IMG/VR virus record: IMGVR_UViG_3300012923_000005
Coordinates: 1 to 43,177 of that record
Direction: 5' to 3' (one strand)
Length of the DNA stretch: 43,177 bases
From: a virus
Shown here: piece after piece, positions 9,089 to 14,692 of the stretch
Layout of the letters: every line of letters starts with the position of its first letter
Numbering within the stretch: position 1 is the first letter of the stretch
The notes under the pieces: model-generated
Told to the model about the DNA's origin: nothing
The model's input: only the letters and a program-made list of their open reading frames with translations
Databases searched by the model: none
Position numbers and translations under genes: made by a program

Positions 9089-10437
9089 CAATATCCTGAA
9101 ACTGGGTCAAGTGGTTCCCATTCTTCAATGTCGTCTCCGTCTTGGTAGACAACAGTTGAGAGCTGATCGACGTACGCCAAAGCGTCAATACCGTCGTCAT
9201 GCGCTAGGGGATCTGGGAAATCTGCGATCTGTGATAGCAGCCAGTCATTCCATTCTCCTTTGACTAGCTTGATGCGCCCGCGCTGGGCGCGTCCCTGGAG
9301 AGCCCAGAGGATGCGGTCAGCTTTGTGCTTGTTACCGTGGCGGAGTTCTTCAACAGTGCGGTACGTATTGAACGTACGCATGTATTCCTCTAGGTAACCG
9401 GATACAGCCTCTTTAGCCATACCCTGCTCGATTCCTAGGCGCGCAGTGCCGTACTGGCGCATAGTGTCAACAATGTTGTAGGCCGTCTCTCGGACTTCCC
9501 AGTGGCCGTGCTTCACATTCAGCACGTACCACGTATCCTCGACTACTAGGACTTCCGCAATTACTGACTCGTCCGTACGGAGAGGCTTGTTGCCTTCTTT
9601 CTTGAAGCCCGCCAGATCGATAGTAACGTAGACAGTGCCAGAGTTTTTAGAAGGGGCATGCTCTACAATCGCGAACCAATCAGGCTTTAGGTGCTTACCG
9701 CCGCCAGACAGGAACGAGGCTTCAACTTCCTGCTTGATGGTTTCAATCGAGCGATTGCCACCAAGCATGCGTTTCTTTTCCTTGTCGGAAAGAAACGGGT
9801 TATCCATTGATTGGAAGTGGAAGGCTTCCCAGTCTGACCAGTCCTCTGGTCTGCCGGTCTGGGCGTTATGAGTTGGCTTTGTTAGAGCCCCCATGAACAG
9901 CCGGTAAAAGTGGTTCTTACCCTTCGGCGTACCGATGAATAGGGCGGAGCCTTCTACGTCAGACAGGGCGTCTGATAGGATCTCATCCCAGACAGTAGCC
10001 TTCATGTCGGCGTACTCGTCTAGAACTACGAACGAGAGACCGATACCGCGCAAGCTGTCTGGATTGTCCGCACCCTTGATATAGATGCGTCTTCCGCTGA
10101 TCAGCTCTAGCCAGCCGTCGTTAGTATTCTCATTGCGGATCAGTCCGCCGTTGCGTTCGAACCCCAGGAGGGTGCGAAGCTTGGGCCACATGATCCTTTT
10201 TGCTTGGTCTTGCGTAGGCGCTACGTAGTAGACGCCGTGCTCTGCGGTTAGCTGATAACCGTTCTTCTCAGTCATCATCGCTTCTTGTCCAAGTAGGACA
10301 GCAGCGATGTGCGATTTACCGAAACGACGCCCGGCAGCTACAACCTTGAAGCGCGCTGGGCTGTTGTAGATTGCCGATTGCCCAGCATGGAGCTTGACTA
10401 CGAATGCGCGTGAAGGTACTGAGCTGCCGCCTGACAA
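9088..10437 (-). CDS. terL: Terminase large subunit
   Basis: A 449-aa packaging motor. The ATPase domain has Walker A around residues 34-42 (AAGRRFGKS), Walker B FVVLDE at about 136-141, and an adjacent motif near FIGTPKGKNHFYRLF. The nuclease domain shows VTIDLAGF at about residue 273 and HDDGIDALAY near the C-terminus, consistent with the RNase H-fold acidic triad. The likely start is TTG at 10437, overlapping the HNH gene by 40 nt. It cleaves concatemers and translocates DNA through the portal. Confidence 0.92.
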   Translation of the reverse strand: MSGGSSVPSRAFVVKLHAGQSAIYNSPARFKVVAAGRRFGKSHIAAVLLGQEAMMTEKNGYQLTAEHGVYYVAPTQDQAKRIMWPKLRTLLGFERNGGLIRNENTNDGWLELISGRRIYIKGADNPDSLRGIGLSFVVLDEYADMKATVWDEILSDALSDVEGSALFIGTPKGKNHFYRLFMGALTKPTHNAQTGRPEDWSDWEAFHFQSMDNPFLSDKEKKRMLGGNRSIETIKQEVEASFLSGGGKHLKPDWFAIVEHAPSKNSGTVYVTIDLAGFKKEGNKPLRTDESVIAEVLVVEDTWYVLNVKHGHWEVRETAYNIVDTMRQYGTARLGIEQGMAKEAVSGYLEEYMRTFNTYRTVEELRHGNKHKADRILWALQGRAQRGRIKLVKGEWNDWLLSQIADFPDPLAHDDGIDALAYVDQLSTVVYQDGDDIEEWEPLDPVSGY

Positions 10438-10799
10438 AGAGCCTGATCATCCCTAAAATGACCGAGCCCTTTATTGCAGAGTCCGCAGAGAAGACTTCTT
10501 ACATTTCCAGTAGCATGATCATGGTCTATATGCGTATGTTTTCCGGGCTGCATTGGCTGGCTGCAGATTGCACACAATCCCGCCTGTAGCTCCAGCATGG
10601 CATCGAACTGTTCTAAGCTGATGTCATAGTCTCTACGTATGTTTGTACGTAGATCTACTCGCAGAGATTTACGTCTAGCGCGATTGCATTCCATGCATTG
10701 CGGATACACTCCGTCAGATCGCTTGACGTCTCTAGAGAAATCGGAAAGTTGCCTATATCTGAAACAACGACTACAGCGTTTTTCAGTAGCTATAGTCAT
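10398..10799 (-). CDS. HNH / recombination endonuclease VII-like nuclease
   Basis: A 133-aa protein using ATG at 10799. It has a zinc site CSRC...CMEC near the N-terminus and the endonuclease VII core CAICSQP...HIDHDHATGNVRSLLCGLCNKGLG, which combines two further Cys pairs with the catalytic His-Asp-His. T4 endonuclease VII resolves branched DNA, and HNH enzymes next to terminases also assist packaging-linked cleavage. Position immediately before terL favours the packaging role, though a homing origin cannot be excluded. The longer TTG-started frame (10865) is not needed. Confidence 0.85.
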   Translation of the reverse strand: MTIATEKRCSRCFRYRQLSDFSRDVKRSDGVYPQCMECNRARRKSLRVDLRTNIRRDYDISLEQFDAMLELQAGLCAICSQPMQPGKHTHIDHDHATGNVRSLLCGLCNKGLGHFRDDQALCQAAAQYLHAHS

Positions 10800-11004
10800 T
10801 GTTGGAGTCAGTGCTCTGGCCGTTACGCATGCGGCCAAGATCAGCATCCGACACCGCGCTATCAACCGTCTGCTTACGCCGTGTGATAGAACGAGGGGCT
10901 ACCGCCTGTGCCACAGCAGACACAGCATCTCTGATAGCCCCGGATACTCCAGGGCTGCCAGGAGAGGACTGACCGCGTGGGCGGCTGTAATCAGGAGCGC
11001 CCAT
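10783..11004 (-). CDS. Hypothetical protein (73 aa)
   Basis: A 73-aa Ser/Asp/Arg-rich, probably disordered protein. Its ATG overlaps the preceding stop codon (TAATG) and its 3' end overlaps the HNH start by 17 nt. No family is recognised. Tight coupling on both sides supports translation. Confidence 0.6.
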   Translation of the reverse strand: MGAPDYSRPRGQSSPGSPGVSGAIRDAVSAVAQAVAPRSITRRKQTVDSAVSDADLGRMRNGQSTDSNNDYSY

Positions 11005-11327
11005 TACTTGCCCATGAATCGCAGTACAATGATTTGGTAGACAGTCGCGGCGTTATACGGAGTAGTAAGCGCGCCAGCTGTGTTGTTGAGAACAGCAAGA
11101 CGAACCGTATTAGCTGCGGAGACATCACCAACAATAGGTGCGCCAGCTGTCAGGGCACCGCCGGCTCCGTAGGTAAAGACTAGAACTTCGTCGCCTACCT
11201 TGACGCCCTGAACAGTAACCGTAGTAGACGACGTAGTACCGGAACCAGCTCCGCCAGTGCCGATAGTCGCAGTTACGTTGCCTGCAAAGACAACATCAAA
11301 CAGCGACTGAAATAGACGATGTGCCAT
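11004..11327 (-). CDS. Hypothetical structural-type protein (107 aa)
   Basis: This 107-aa protein is Gly/Thr/Val-rich with short beta segments (TVTVQGVKVGDEVLVFTYG, then TVYQIIVLRF at the C-terminus). The pattern resembles small beta-barrel decoration or fibre-knob proteins and is similar in style to the 119-aa protein at 12378-12737. It starts directly after the stop of the 60-aa gene. A capsid decoration role is a guess from composition and position. Confidence 0.65.
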   Translation of the reverse strand: MAHRLFQSLFDVVFAGNVTATIGTGGAGSGTTSSTTVTVQGVKVGDEVLVFTYGAGGALTAGAPIVGDVSAANTVRLAVLNNTAGALTTPYNAATVYQIIVLRFMGK

Positions 11328-11510
11328 TTAGGTTGATCCCTTCGGACGGCTGGTATCTTGGTTGTCTGGCTGGCCTGAACGCCCTTGGAATGGCTTAACC
11401 TGATAGCGGACTGGCTGCTTAAACGTCTTGCCGCCGCTGCTGTTGCCGCCGCTTGAGTCGCCGTCGCCAGGAGTGGCGAACTGGTTACTCTTCTCTGCAC
11501 CTGTGCTCAT
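11328..11510 (-). CDS. Hypothetical disordered protein (60 aa)
   Basis: A short Gly/Ser/Gln-rich, low-complexity 60-aa ORF whose ATG overlaps the DUF5681 gene's stop (TAATG) and whose stop abuts the next start. It is probably translated as part of the operon. No function can be assigned. Confidence 0.55.
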   Translation of the reverse strand: MSTGAEKSNQFATPGDGDSSGGNSSGGKTFKQPVRYQVKPFQGRSGQPDNQDTSRPKGST

Positions 11511-11914
11511 TACTGTGTCTGTTCCTCTGAGGGAGACGCTACTTCCGTAGCCGTTACGTCAATCACTTCAATTGGAGTTTGTGTTTTAGTTTGTTGTGCT
11601 GCGAAAGTTGCATTTTCGATGCGGAATACAACTGTTCTCCCATCATTCGCGCCGTTGTCGTCTGCATCGCGCGCATTACTGATTACTTTGTCGAGAATCA
11701 GCTTGGCTGCACCAACATGCCCATCAGCTGCCTTCTCAACCATCTTATTGATGATTCTTTTGACCTTTTCAACCGAGATATGCTCACGTAGAGCAATCTC
11801 AAGGTCTAGTTGGATGTCCTTTAGTTGTTGTTTCTTAGGACGGCCAGAAGGGTTTCCGGATACACCTTTGACAAACCGCCCTGCAGGGCTTGGAACAACT
11901 TCCGTGTCTGTCAA
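11510..11914 (-). CDS. DUF5681 protein, probable small terminase subunit
   Basis: The N-terminus carries the DUF5681 signature FVKGVSGNPSGRPKKQQ, followed by a helical domain (DIQLDLEIALREHISVEKVKRIINKMVEKAADGHVGAAKLIL) like DNA-binding small terminase subunits. I start it at TTG 11914 (134 aa), preceded by GAGGA. The open frame extends further upstream, but that part lies inside the tRNA-Gly gene. DUF5681 proteins are typically found just ahead of large terminases, as here. Confidence 0.7.
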   Translation of the reverse strand: MTDTEVVPSPAGRFVKGVSGNPSGRPKKQQLKDIQLDLEIALREHISVEKVKRIINKMVEKAADGHVGAAKLILDKVISNARDADDNGANDGRTVVFRIENATFAAQQTKTQTPIEVIDVTATEVASPSEEQTQ

Positions 11915-11928
11915 GGTATCCTCGGGCT

Positions 11929-12003
11929 TGGAGCGAGCTGCGGGAATCGAACCCGCGATCAGAACATTGGCAATGTTCGGCACTACCATTATGCGAAGCG
12001 CGC
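11929..12003 (-). tRNA. tRNA-Gly (GCC)
   Basis: A 75-nt cloverleaf with CCA encoded. The anticodon arm is GAACA/TTGCCAA/TGTTC, the D-loop AATGGTA and the T-arm GCGGG/TTCGATT/CCCGC. The acceptor pairs except one C-T mismatch at position 4. It is the last tRNA of the cluster. Confidence 0.88.
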
Positions 12004-12007
12004 TGAG

Positions 12008-12081
12008 TGGATGACAGACTTGGATTCGAACCAAGGTCTACAGGGTCAAAGCCTGCGGTCCTGCCGCTAGACGATCTGTCA
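12008..12081 (-). tRNA. tRNA-Gln (TTG)
   Basis: A 74-nt cloverleaf with a perfect 7-bp acceptor (TGACAGA/TCTGTCA) and CCA encoded. The anticodon loop is CTTTGAC, the D-loop AGCGGCA with the usual GG, and the T-loop TTCGAAT. This is the canonical glutamine tRNA, in contrast to the atypical tRNA-Gln(CTG) at 13496. Confidence 0.92.
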
Positions 12082-12090
12082 GAAGTTTTA

Positions 12091-12126
12091 GCCTAATTGT
12101 TTTGGGATTCAAACCCACGGATAGGC
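12091..12126 (-). other. tRNA minihelix-like remnant
   Basis: A 5-bp outer stem (GCCTA/TAGGC) encloses a T-arm-like hairpin, TGGG/TTTGAAT/CCCA. D and anticodon arms are absent. It looks like the acceptor/T-arm half of a decayed or deleted tRNA between tRNA-Val and tRNA-Gln. Confidence 0.4.
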
Positions 12127-12138
12127 CGGCCACCGAAT

Positions 12139-12212
12139 TGGTACTCGCTGTCAGAATCGCACTGACCAAGACAGCTTTGTAAGAACCGTCCGCACACTAG
12201 CGTCAAACGAGC
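12139..12212 (-). tRNA. tRNA-Val (TAC), atypical elbow
   Basis: Acceptor GCTCGTT/AGCGAGT pairs over 7 bp with G-T pairs, and ACCA is encoded. The anticodon arm is CGGTT/CTTACAA/AGCTG. The T-arm GTCAG/TGCGATT/CTGAC has G instead of T at position 55, and the D-loop TAGTGT lacks the GG pair. The fold is complete but the elbow is non-canonical. Confidence 0.7.
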
Positions 12213-12223
12213 AATGGAGGATT

Positions 12224-12300
12224 TGGTAGGCTACCAGGGATTCGAACCCTGAAAATCTGCGTTCTAAGCGCAGCACGTTTGCCAGTTACGTCAGCAGCCC
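12224..12300 (-). tRNA. tRNA-Leu (TAG) with short variable loop
   Basis: A 77-nt tRNA with CCA encoded. Anticodon arm CTGCG/CTTAGAA/CGCAG, leucine-type D-arm (3 bp ACG/CGT with an 11-nt loop containing GG), T-arm CAGGG/TTCGAAT/CCCTG and discriminator A. The variable region is only ATTTT, whereas bacterial tRNA-Leu normally has a long variable arm. Confidence 0.85.
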
Positions 12301-12305
12301 AAAGA

Positions 12306-12377
12306 TGGTGGACCTGTCGAGAATCGAACTCGCAAGGCTACATTGCAAGTGTAGCGTCCGTCCCAACGGACAAGCCC
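12306..12377 (-). tRNA. tRNA-Ala (TGC)
   Basis: A 72-nt cloverleaf. The anticodon arm is CTACA/CTTGCAA/TGTAG, the T-loop TTCGATT and ACCA is encoded. The D-arm TCCG/TTGGGA/CGGA directly follows the acceptor, without the usual two linker bases. Its 5' end abuts the stop codon of the 119-aa gene. Confidence 0.85.
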
Positions 12378-12737
12378 TTACGAAAGACCTTCACCGCGTT
12401 GCACGTAGATCAGTGCAGGACCAGCAGCACTGCCGATAGCAGCGAAGCTGTCAGCGTTCGCAGGGATCTGAATCACTACTCTGGCGCCTTTCGGCACAAC
12501 ATGCCCAACAGAGCCAGCGGGCGGACCCGCATCGACGGGGAATACGAGAGTAGGGGCACCAGCAGAATTCAAATACGCAGCAAATAGGACATCGTTGGGA
12601 CCTGAGTTGTACACGGCGCAAGCAGTACCGCCGGATGCAAAGCCTACAGGCGTAGTTGCATTAACCTGCGCCGCCGTAATGCTACGTGCGTACGTCAGAT
12701 TCTTTTTCGGATTGAATGCTACGCCGGGAAGGGCCAA
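12378..12737 (-). CDS. Hypothetical structural-type protein (119 aa)
   Basis: A 119-aa Ala/Gly/Val-rich protein with beta-strand-like runs (ACAVYNSGPNDVLFAAYLNS, ARVVIQIPANADSFAAIG). The pattern resembles small phage decoration or head-fibre proteins with a beta-sandwich. It is embedded in the tRNA cluster, with its stop codon directly adjoining tRNA-Ala. No family is recognised with confidence. Confidence 0.7.
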   Translation of the reverse strand: MALPGVAFNPKKNLTYARSITAAQVNATTPVGFASGGTACAVYNSGPNDVLFAAYLNSAGAPTLVFPVDAGPPAGSVGHVVPKGARVVIQIPANADSFAAIGSAAGPALIYVQRGEGLS

Positions 12738-12770
12738 CTAAAGACTCCTGCTGTATTCTAGAATCAAGAA

Positions 12771-12847
12771 TGGTGCCTTTGGACTGGATTTGCGCCGTCC
12801 TCTATCGCTTACAAGGCGATCCCCTCGCTATCTAGGGCTTCAAAGGC
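12771..12847 (-). tRNA. tRNA-Thr (TGT), atypical elbow
   Basis: Perfect 7-bp acceptor GCCTTTG/CAAAGGC with ACCA encoded and a perfect anticodon arm ATCGC/CTTGTAA/GCGAT. The T-arm has a bulged A and loop CGCAAAT (positions 54-55 not TT). The D-loop TAGATAGCGA lacks GG. Acceptor and anticodon stems are well kept, so it may function despite the odd elbow. Confidence 0.65.
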
Positions 12848-12852
12848 ATGCG

Positions 12853-12926
12853 TGGTTGTTCCTGTACGAATCGAACGCACGTCAAACGGTAATCGGCCGT
12901 CCGCACTGCCATTGTGCTAAGGAACA
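12853..12926 (-). tRNA. tRNA-Ile (GAT)-like, unusual anticodon loop
   Basis: Perfect acceptor TGTTCCT/AGGAACA with ACCA encoded, D-arm GCAC/AATGGCA/GTGC and T-arm GTGCG/TTCGATT/CGTAC. The anticodon stem GACGG/CCGTT closes loop CCGATTA, which reads as GAT but has C at position 33 and T at 37. Decoding ability is therefore uncertain. Confidence 0.6.
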
Positions 12927-12939
12927 GAAATCTGTGATA

Positions 12940-12985
12940 GTAGGATTTTACGCGATTAACGCGGAGTATTCCGCTATAATCCTAC
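12940..12985. promoter_or_regulatory. Multi-hairpin element with plus-strand TATAAT
   Basis: An 8-bp inverted repeat (GTAGGATT/AATCCTAC) encloses two alternative inner hairpins: CGCG-ATTAA-CGCG and GCGGA-GTAT-TCCGC. TATAAT at 12975-12980 reads on the plus strand, antisense to the tRNA operon, but no good -35 lies 16-18 bp upstream. It could be an RNA processing element or an operator-like site. Confidence 0.35.
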
Positions 12986-13071
12986 GATGGTAGGAAGTTG
13001 GTCGCACTGTCGTAGGACGCACGGCTAGTTACAGGACCCGCAATAGCGGTCACGCCACTAGGCTGGGCTGC

Positions 13072-13146
13072 TGGTAGCGGGCAGAGGAATCTAACCTCTG
13101 ACCATATGGTTATGAGCCATCTGCTCTTACACTGAGCTAGCCCGCT
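13072..13146 (-). tRNA. tRNA-Met/Ile2 (CAT)
   Basis: Perfect acceptor AGCGGGC/GCCCGCT with ACCA encoded, D-arm GCTC/AGTGTAA/GAGC and T-arm AGAGG/TTAGATT/CCTCT. The anticodon loop is CTCATAA. Position 19 is T and position 56 is A, replacing the universal G19-C56 pair with a T-A pair. Elongator Met versus lysidine-type Ile cannot be decided. Confidence 0.85.
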
Positions 13147-13153
13147 ATAAACT

Positions 13154-13221
13154 TGGCGCTCCAATTCTCTCCCAATTGTATTCTCTGTGCACAGAGTGTG
13201 TATTGAAAGAGAGAACGGAGC
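13154..13221 (-). ncRNA. tRNA-like rod 1 (function unknown)
   Basis: On the minus strand GCTCC pairs with GGAGC, TTCTCTC pairs with GAGAGAA, and the central palindrome CTCTGTGCACAGAG caps a long imperfect rod. It ends GCGCCA followed by AGTTT, as the neighbouring tRNAs do. It has no credible anticodon loop or T-loop. Confidence 0.4.
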
Positions 13222-13230
13222 AGAAACTTG

Positions 13231-13288
13231 TTAGGCACTCCGGAAAGTAGCCGGAGCTTTAAGACCCACTTTGCTTGGGCCTGCCTAA
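13231..13288 (-). ncRNA. tRNA-like rod 2 (function unknown)
   Basis: A perfect 7-bp outer stem (TTAGGCA/TGCCTAA) encloses only two hairpins: GGCCC...GGGTC and a 6-bp CTCCGG/CTACTTT/CCGGAG arm. It resembles a tRNA lacking one arm, without encoded CCA, and lies between tRNA-Leu(CAA) and rod 1. Confidence 0.4.
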
Positions 13289-13291
13289 ACT

Positions 13292-13368
13292 TGGTCCCGC
13301 CTAGAGGATTCGGACCTCTAGAATCTCAGTTTTGAATTGAGAATGTCTGCCTATTGCATCAAGGCGGG
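13292..13368 (-). tRNA. tRNA-Leu (CAA) with short variable loop
   Basis: Acceptor CCCGCCT/AGGCGGG with ACCA encoded, leucine-type D-arm (ATG/CAT with an 11-nt loop containing GG), anticodon loop TTCAAAA on a 4-bp plus one mismatch stem, and T-arm AGAGG/TCCGAAT/CCTCT. The variable region is ATTCT only. Confidence 0.8.
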
Positions 13369-13400
13369 AATTGTTTTTGGCCGATATGCTGGCCGATAAT

Positions 13401-13490
13401 TGGCGGATACGTTCTCGATTCGAACGGAATCAGCTTTCGCCGACATGCGGTTTTCAAGACCGCTGCGGAGCCCCTCCGCTTATCGTATCC
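13401..13490 (-). tRNA. tRNA-Ser (TGA)
   Basis: A 90-nt class II tRNA. Perfect acceptor GGATACG/CGTATCC, anticodon arm GCGGT/CTTGAAA/ACCGC, a long variable arm of about 17 nt, T-loop TTCGAAT, discriminator G and CCA encoded. One T-stem mismatch is visible. Confidence 0.9.
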
Positions 13491-13495
13491 ATGTT

Positions 13496-13568
13496 TGGTT
13501 CTCCACCAAGGACTCGCACCTCGATAGCTTGCTTCAGAGGCAAGCGTCCTACTTTAGACGAGCGGAGA
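13496..13568 (-). tRNA. tRNA-Gln (CTG), atypical elbow
   Basis: Acceptor TCTCCGC/GTGGAGA with ACCA encoded and a perfect anticodon arm CTTGC/CTCTGAA/GCAAG. The T-loop is TGCGAGT (G at 55) and the six-base D-loop AAAGTA lacks GG. Compare the canonical tRNA-Gln(TTG) at 12008. Confidence 0.75.
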
Positions 13569-13575
13569 ATAAAAT

Positions 13576-13647
13576 TGGCGACCCAGTAAGGAGTTGCACC
13601 TCACCTTGCAGTTTTGGAGACTACTACCCCGCTCCGGGGACCGAGCC
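13576..13647 (-). tRNA. tRNA-Trp (CCA), atypical elbow
   Basis: Anticodon arm GTAGT/CTCCAAA/ACTGC. Acceptor GGCTCGG pairs with CTGGGTC through several G-T pairs, discriminator G, CCA encoded. The T-loop is TGCAACT and the D-loop is only about 5 nt (GGAGC between CCCC and GGGG). Confidence 0.7.
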
Positions 13648-13650
13648 GAA

Positions 13651-13869
13651 CTAGTCGTTGTACTTGTGCGGCATATGCACTAGCCCGTGGCGTGTGCGCG
13701 TACCCTTGGCTTTAGGGCCGGCGATCTGCGCTGCGGTGTAGTGCACACCTGCATCTAGCTTTGGCATCTTGGGACGGTCAATCTTCATCCCCAGGCCAGG
13801 ACGTGGACGAACAGCCCCGTCGAGAGGGGCTGTCAATCCGAACATCTTGCCGCCGGCGATCTTTGCCAT
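13651..13869 (-). CDS. Hypothetical basic protein (72 aa)
   Basis: A 72-aa Lys/Arg/Pro-rich protein starting MAKIAGGKMFGLTAPL and ending RHGLVHMPHKYND. It lies within the tRNA cluster, with its stop codon three bases from tRNA-Trp. The leader contains a hairpin (AAAGCACG, 5-nt loop, CGTGCTTT at 13889-13909). No family is recognised. Fixed gene-tRNA spacing suggests one polycistronic precursor. Confidence 0.55.
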   Translation of the reverse strand: MAKIAGGKMFGLTAPLDGAVRPRPGLGMKIDRPKMPKLDAGVHYTAAQIAGPKAKGTRTRHGLVHMPHKYND

Positions 13870-13919
13870 ATGTGCTTTACAAGGATCAAAAGCACGGGAT
13901 TCGTGCTTTATAGGTACTC

Positions 13920-13993
13920 TGGAGTGTCGTTCTGGTATCGCGCCAGATATGGCGTTCTTTCACAGAGAAGGCCGGCTACTTAGCCGACGACAC
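13920..13993 (-). tRNA. tRNA-His (GTG), atypical elbow
   Basis: Perfect acceptor GTGTCGT/ACGACAC followed by TCCA, anticodon loop CTGTGAA on a 4-bp plus one mismatch stem, T-arm TCTGG/CGCGATA/CCAGA. The D-arm is GGCT/AAGT/AGCC, a 4-nt loop without GG. The first base lacks an obvious G-1 partner. Confidence 0.6.
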
Positions 13994-14052
13994 GAATAGA
14001 TGCCACGTCTTTTTATATAGCGGCTACGTGGCCAAACGCGCTATCGCGATTC

Positions 14053-14138
14053 TGGTGCAGCGTCTAGGAATCGAACCTAGAGGGAGGTTAGTCGGCAGGG
14101 TTACAGCCTGCCCCGTCTCCATACCGGTCTAACGCTAC
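14053..14138 (-). tRNA. tRNA-Tyr (GTA)
   Basis: An 86-nt class II tRNA, the first of the cluster in the direction of transcription. Acceptor GTAGCGT/ACGCTGC, anticodon arm GCAGG/CTGTAAC/CCTGC, extended variable region, T-arm CTAGG/TTCGATT/CCTAG and ACCA encoded. Confidence 0.92.
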
Positions 14139-14145
14139 GAAAGCA

Positions 14146-14361
14146 TTAGCCGGGATAACTGCCCTTCTTGTACGTGCGGCCATTGAGGGCCTGTCCCTCA
14201 TTCCACGTCTGATCGAAGCCATTGCTGTCCTCGAAGCGCGGGGAGGTTTCCAAGTACGGCAGGCTCATTGACGGGCCGAGCGCATTAGGATCACTGCGAG
14301 TCTTGCGGTCTCCGTGGTTCTCGGATTCAGCCGATTGATTGTCTACTTCGGGCTTCGCCAC
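14146..14361 (-). CDS. Hypothetical hydrophilic protein (71 aa)
   Basis: This ORF encodes a Ser/Asn/Glu-rich 71-aa protein without recognisable domains. I choose GTG at 14361 because AGGAAG lies 8 nt upstream; the frame also opens at TTG 14376. It overlaps the preceding 59-aa gene by 35 nt and is followed 7 nt later by tRNA-Tyr. Confidence 0.5.
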   Translation of the reverse strand: MAKPEVDNQSAESENHGDRKTRSDPNALGPSMSLPYLETSPRFEDSNGFDQTWNEGQALNGRTYKKGSYPG

Positions 14362-14506
14362 GGAATTCTTCCTCAAAATTACTAGTGATGGCTTCAGCCA
14401 TCCGTTCTACTTCGTAGATGCGGGCCACAGCCCAGTCGAATGTTTCTGTACCCATTTGGTACTCGCCGGCGCGGATCATCGCGCGGAGCGCTGATGCTTC
14501 AACCAT
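14327..14506 (-). CDS. Hypothetical small protein (59 aa), first gene of late arm
   Basis: A 59-aa helical ORF beginning MVEASALRAMIRAGEYQMG and ending EEEFRGEARSRQSIG. It is the first convincing ORF downstream of the putative late promoter at 14693-14755. The RBS is weak (AGGGAC). No family is recognised. Balanced composition with Trp, Tyr and Phe argues for a real protein. Confidence 0.5.
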   Translation of the reverse strand: MVEASALRAMIRAGEYQMGTETFDWAVARIYEVERMAEAITSNFEEEFRGEARSRQSIG

Positions 14507-14692
14507 ACTGTCCCTAGTTGCCGTCTTGGTGACGGCTGCAAAGCGCAGAGAGTTCTAGATAGCGAAGCTAGATTAGCTCCGACAGTCCCAGTATCTGGTC
14601 CTGTCTTCGCGGAGTCACCAAAGACGAAGCGTCTTTGTCTCCTCCGTTAGTCGTCGTGCTATCAAGCACTCCTCCTAACTAATCTAAGAAAT
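14507..14692 (-). other. Leader region of the late/tRNA arm
   Basis: No convincing gene lies here. On the minus strand it holds two AGGAGGA-type sites followed only by very short frames, and an inverted repeat AAAGACG-CTT-CGTCTTT near 14617-14633. It is probably the untranslated leader of the late transcript. Confidence 0.4.

Noticed and set aside
11915-12034. N-terminal extension of the DUF5681 protein
   Set aside because: The extra frame lies inside the tRNA-Gly gene; a TTG with GAGGA upstream at 11914 gives a sensible start just before the DUF5681 signature.
12982-13164. Minus-strand 60-aa ORF
   Set aside because: It covers tRNA-Met and has no coding character.
13371-13654. Plus-strand ORFs of 72 and 84 aa
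   Set aside because: They run antisense through three tRNA genes (Ser, Gln, Trp).
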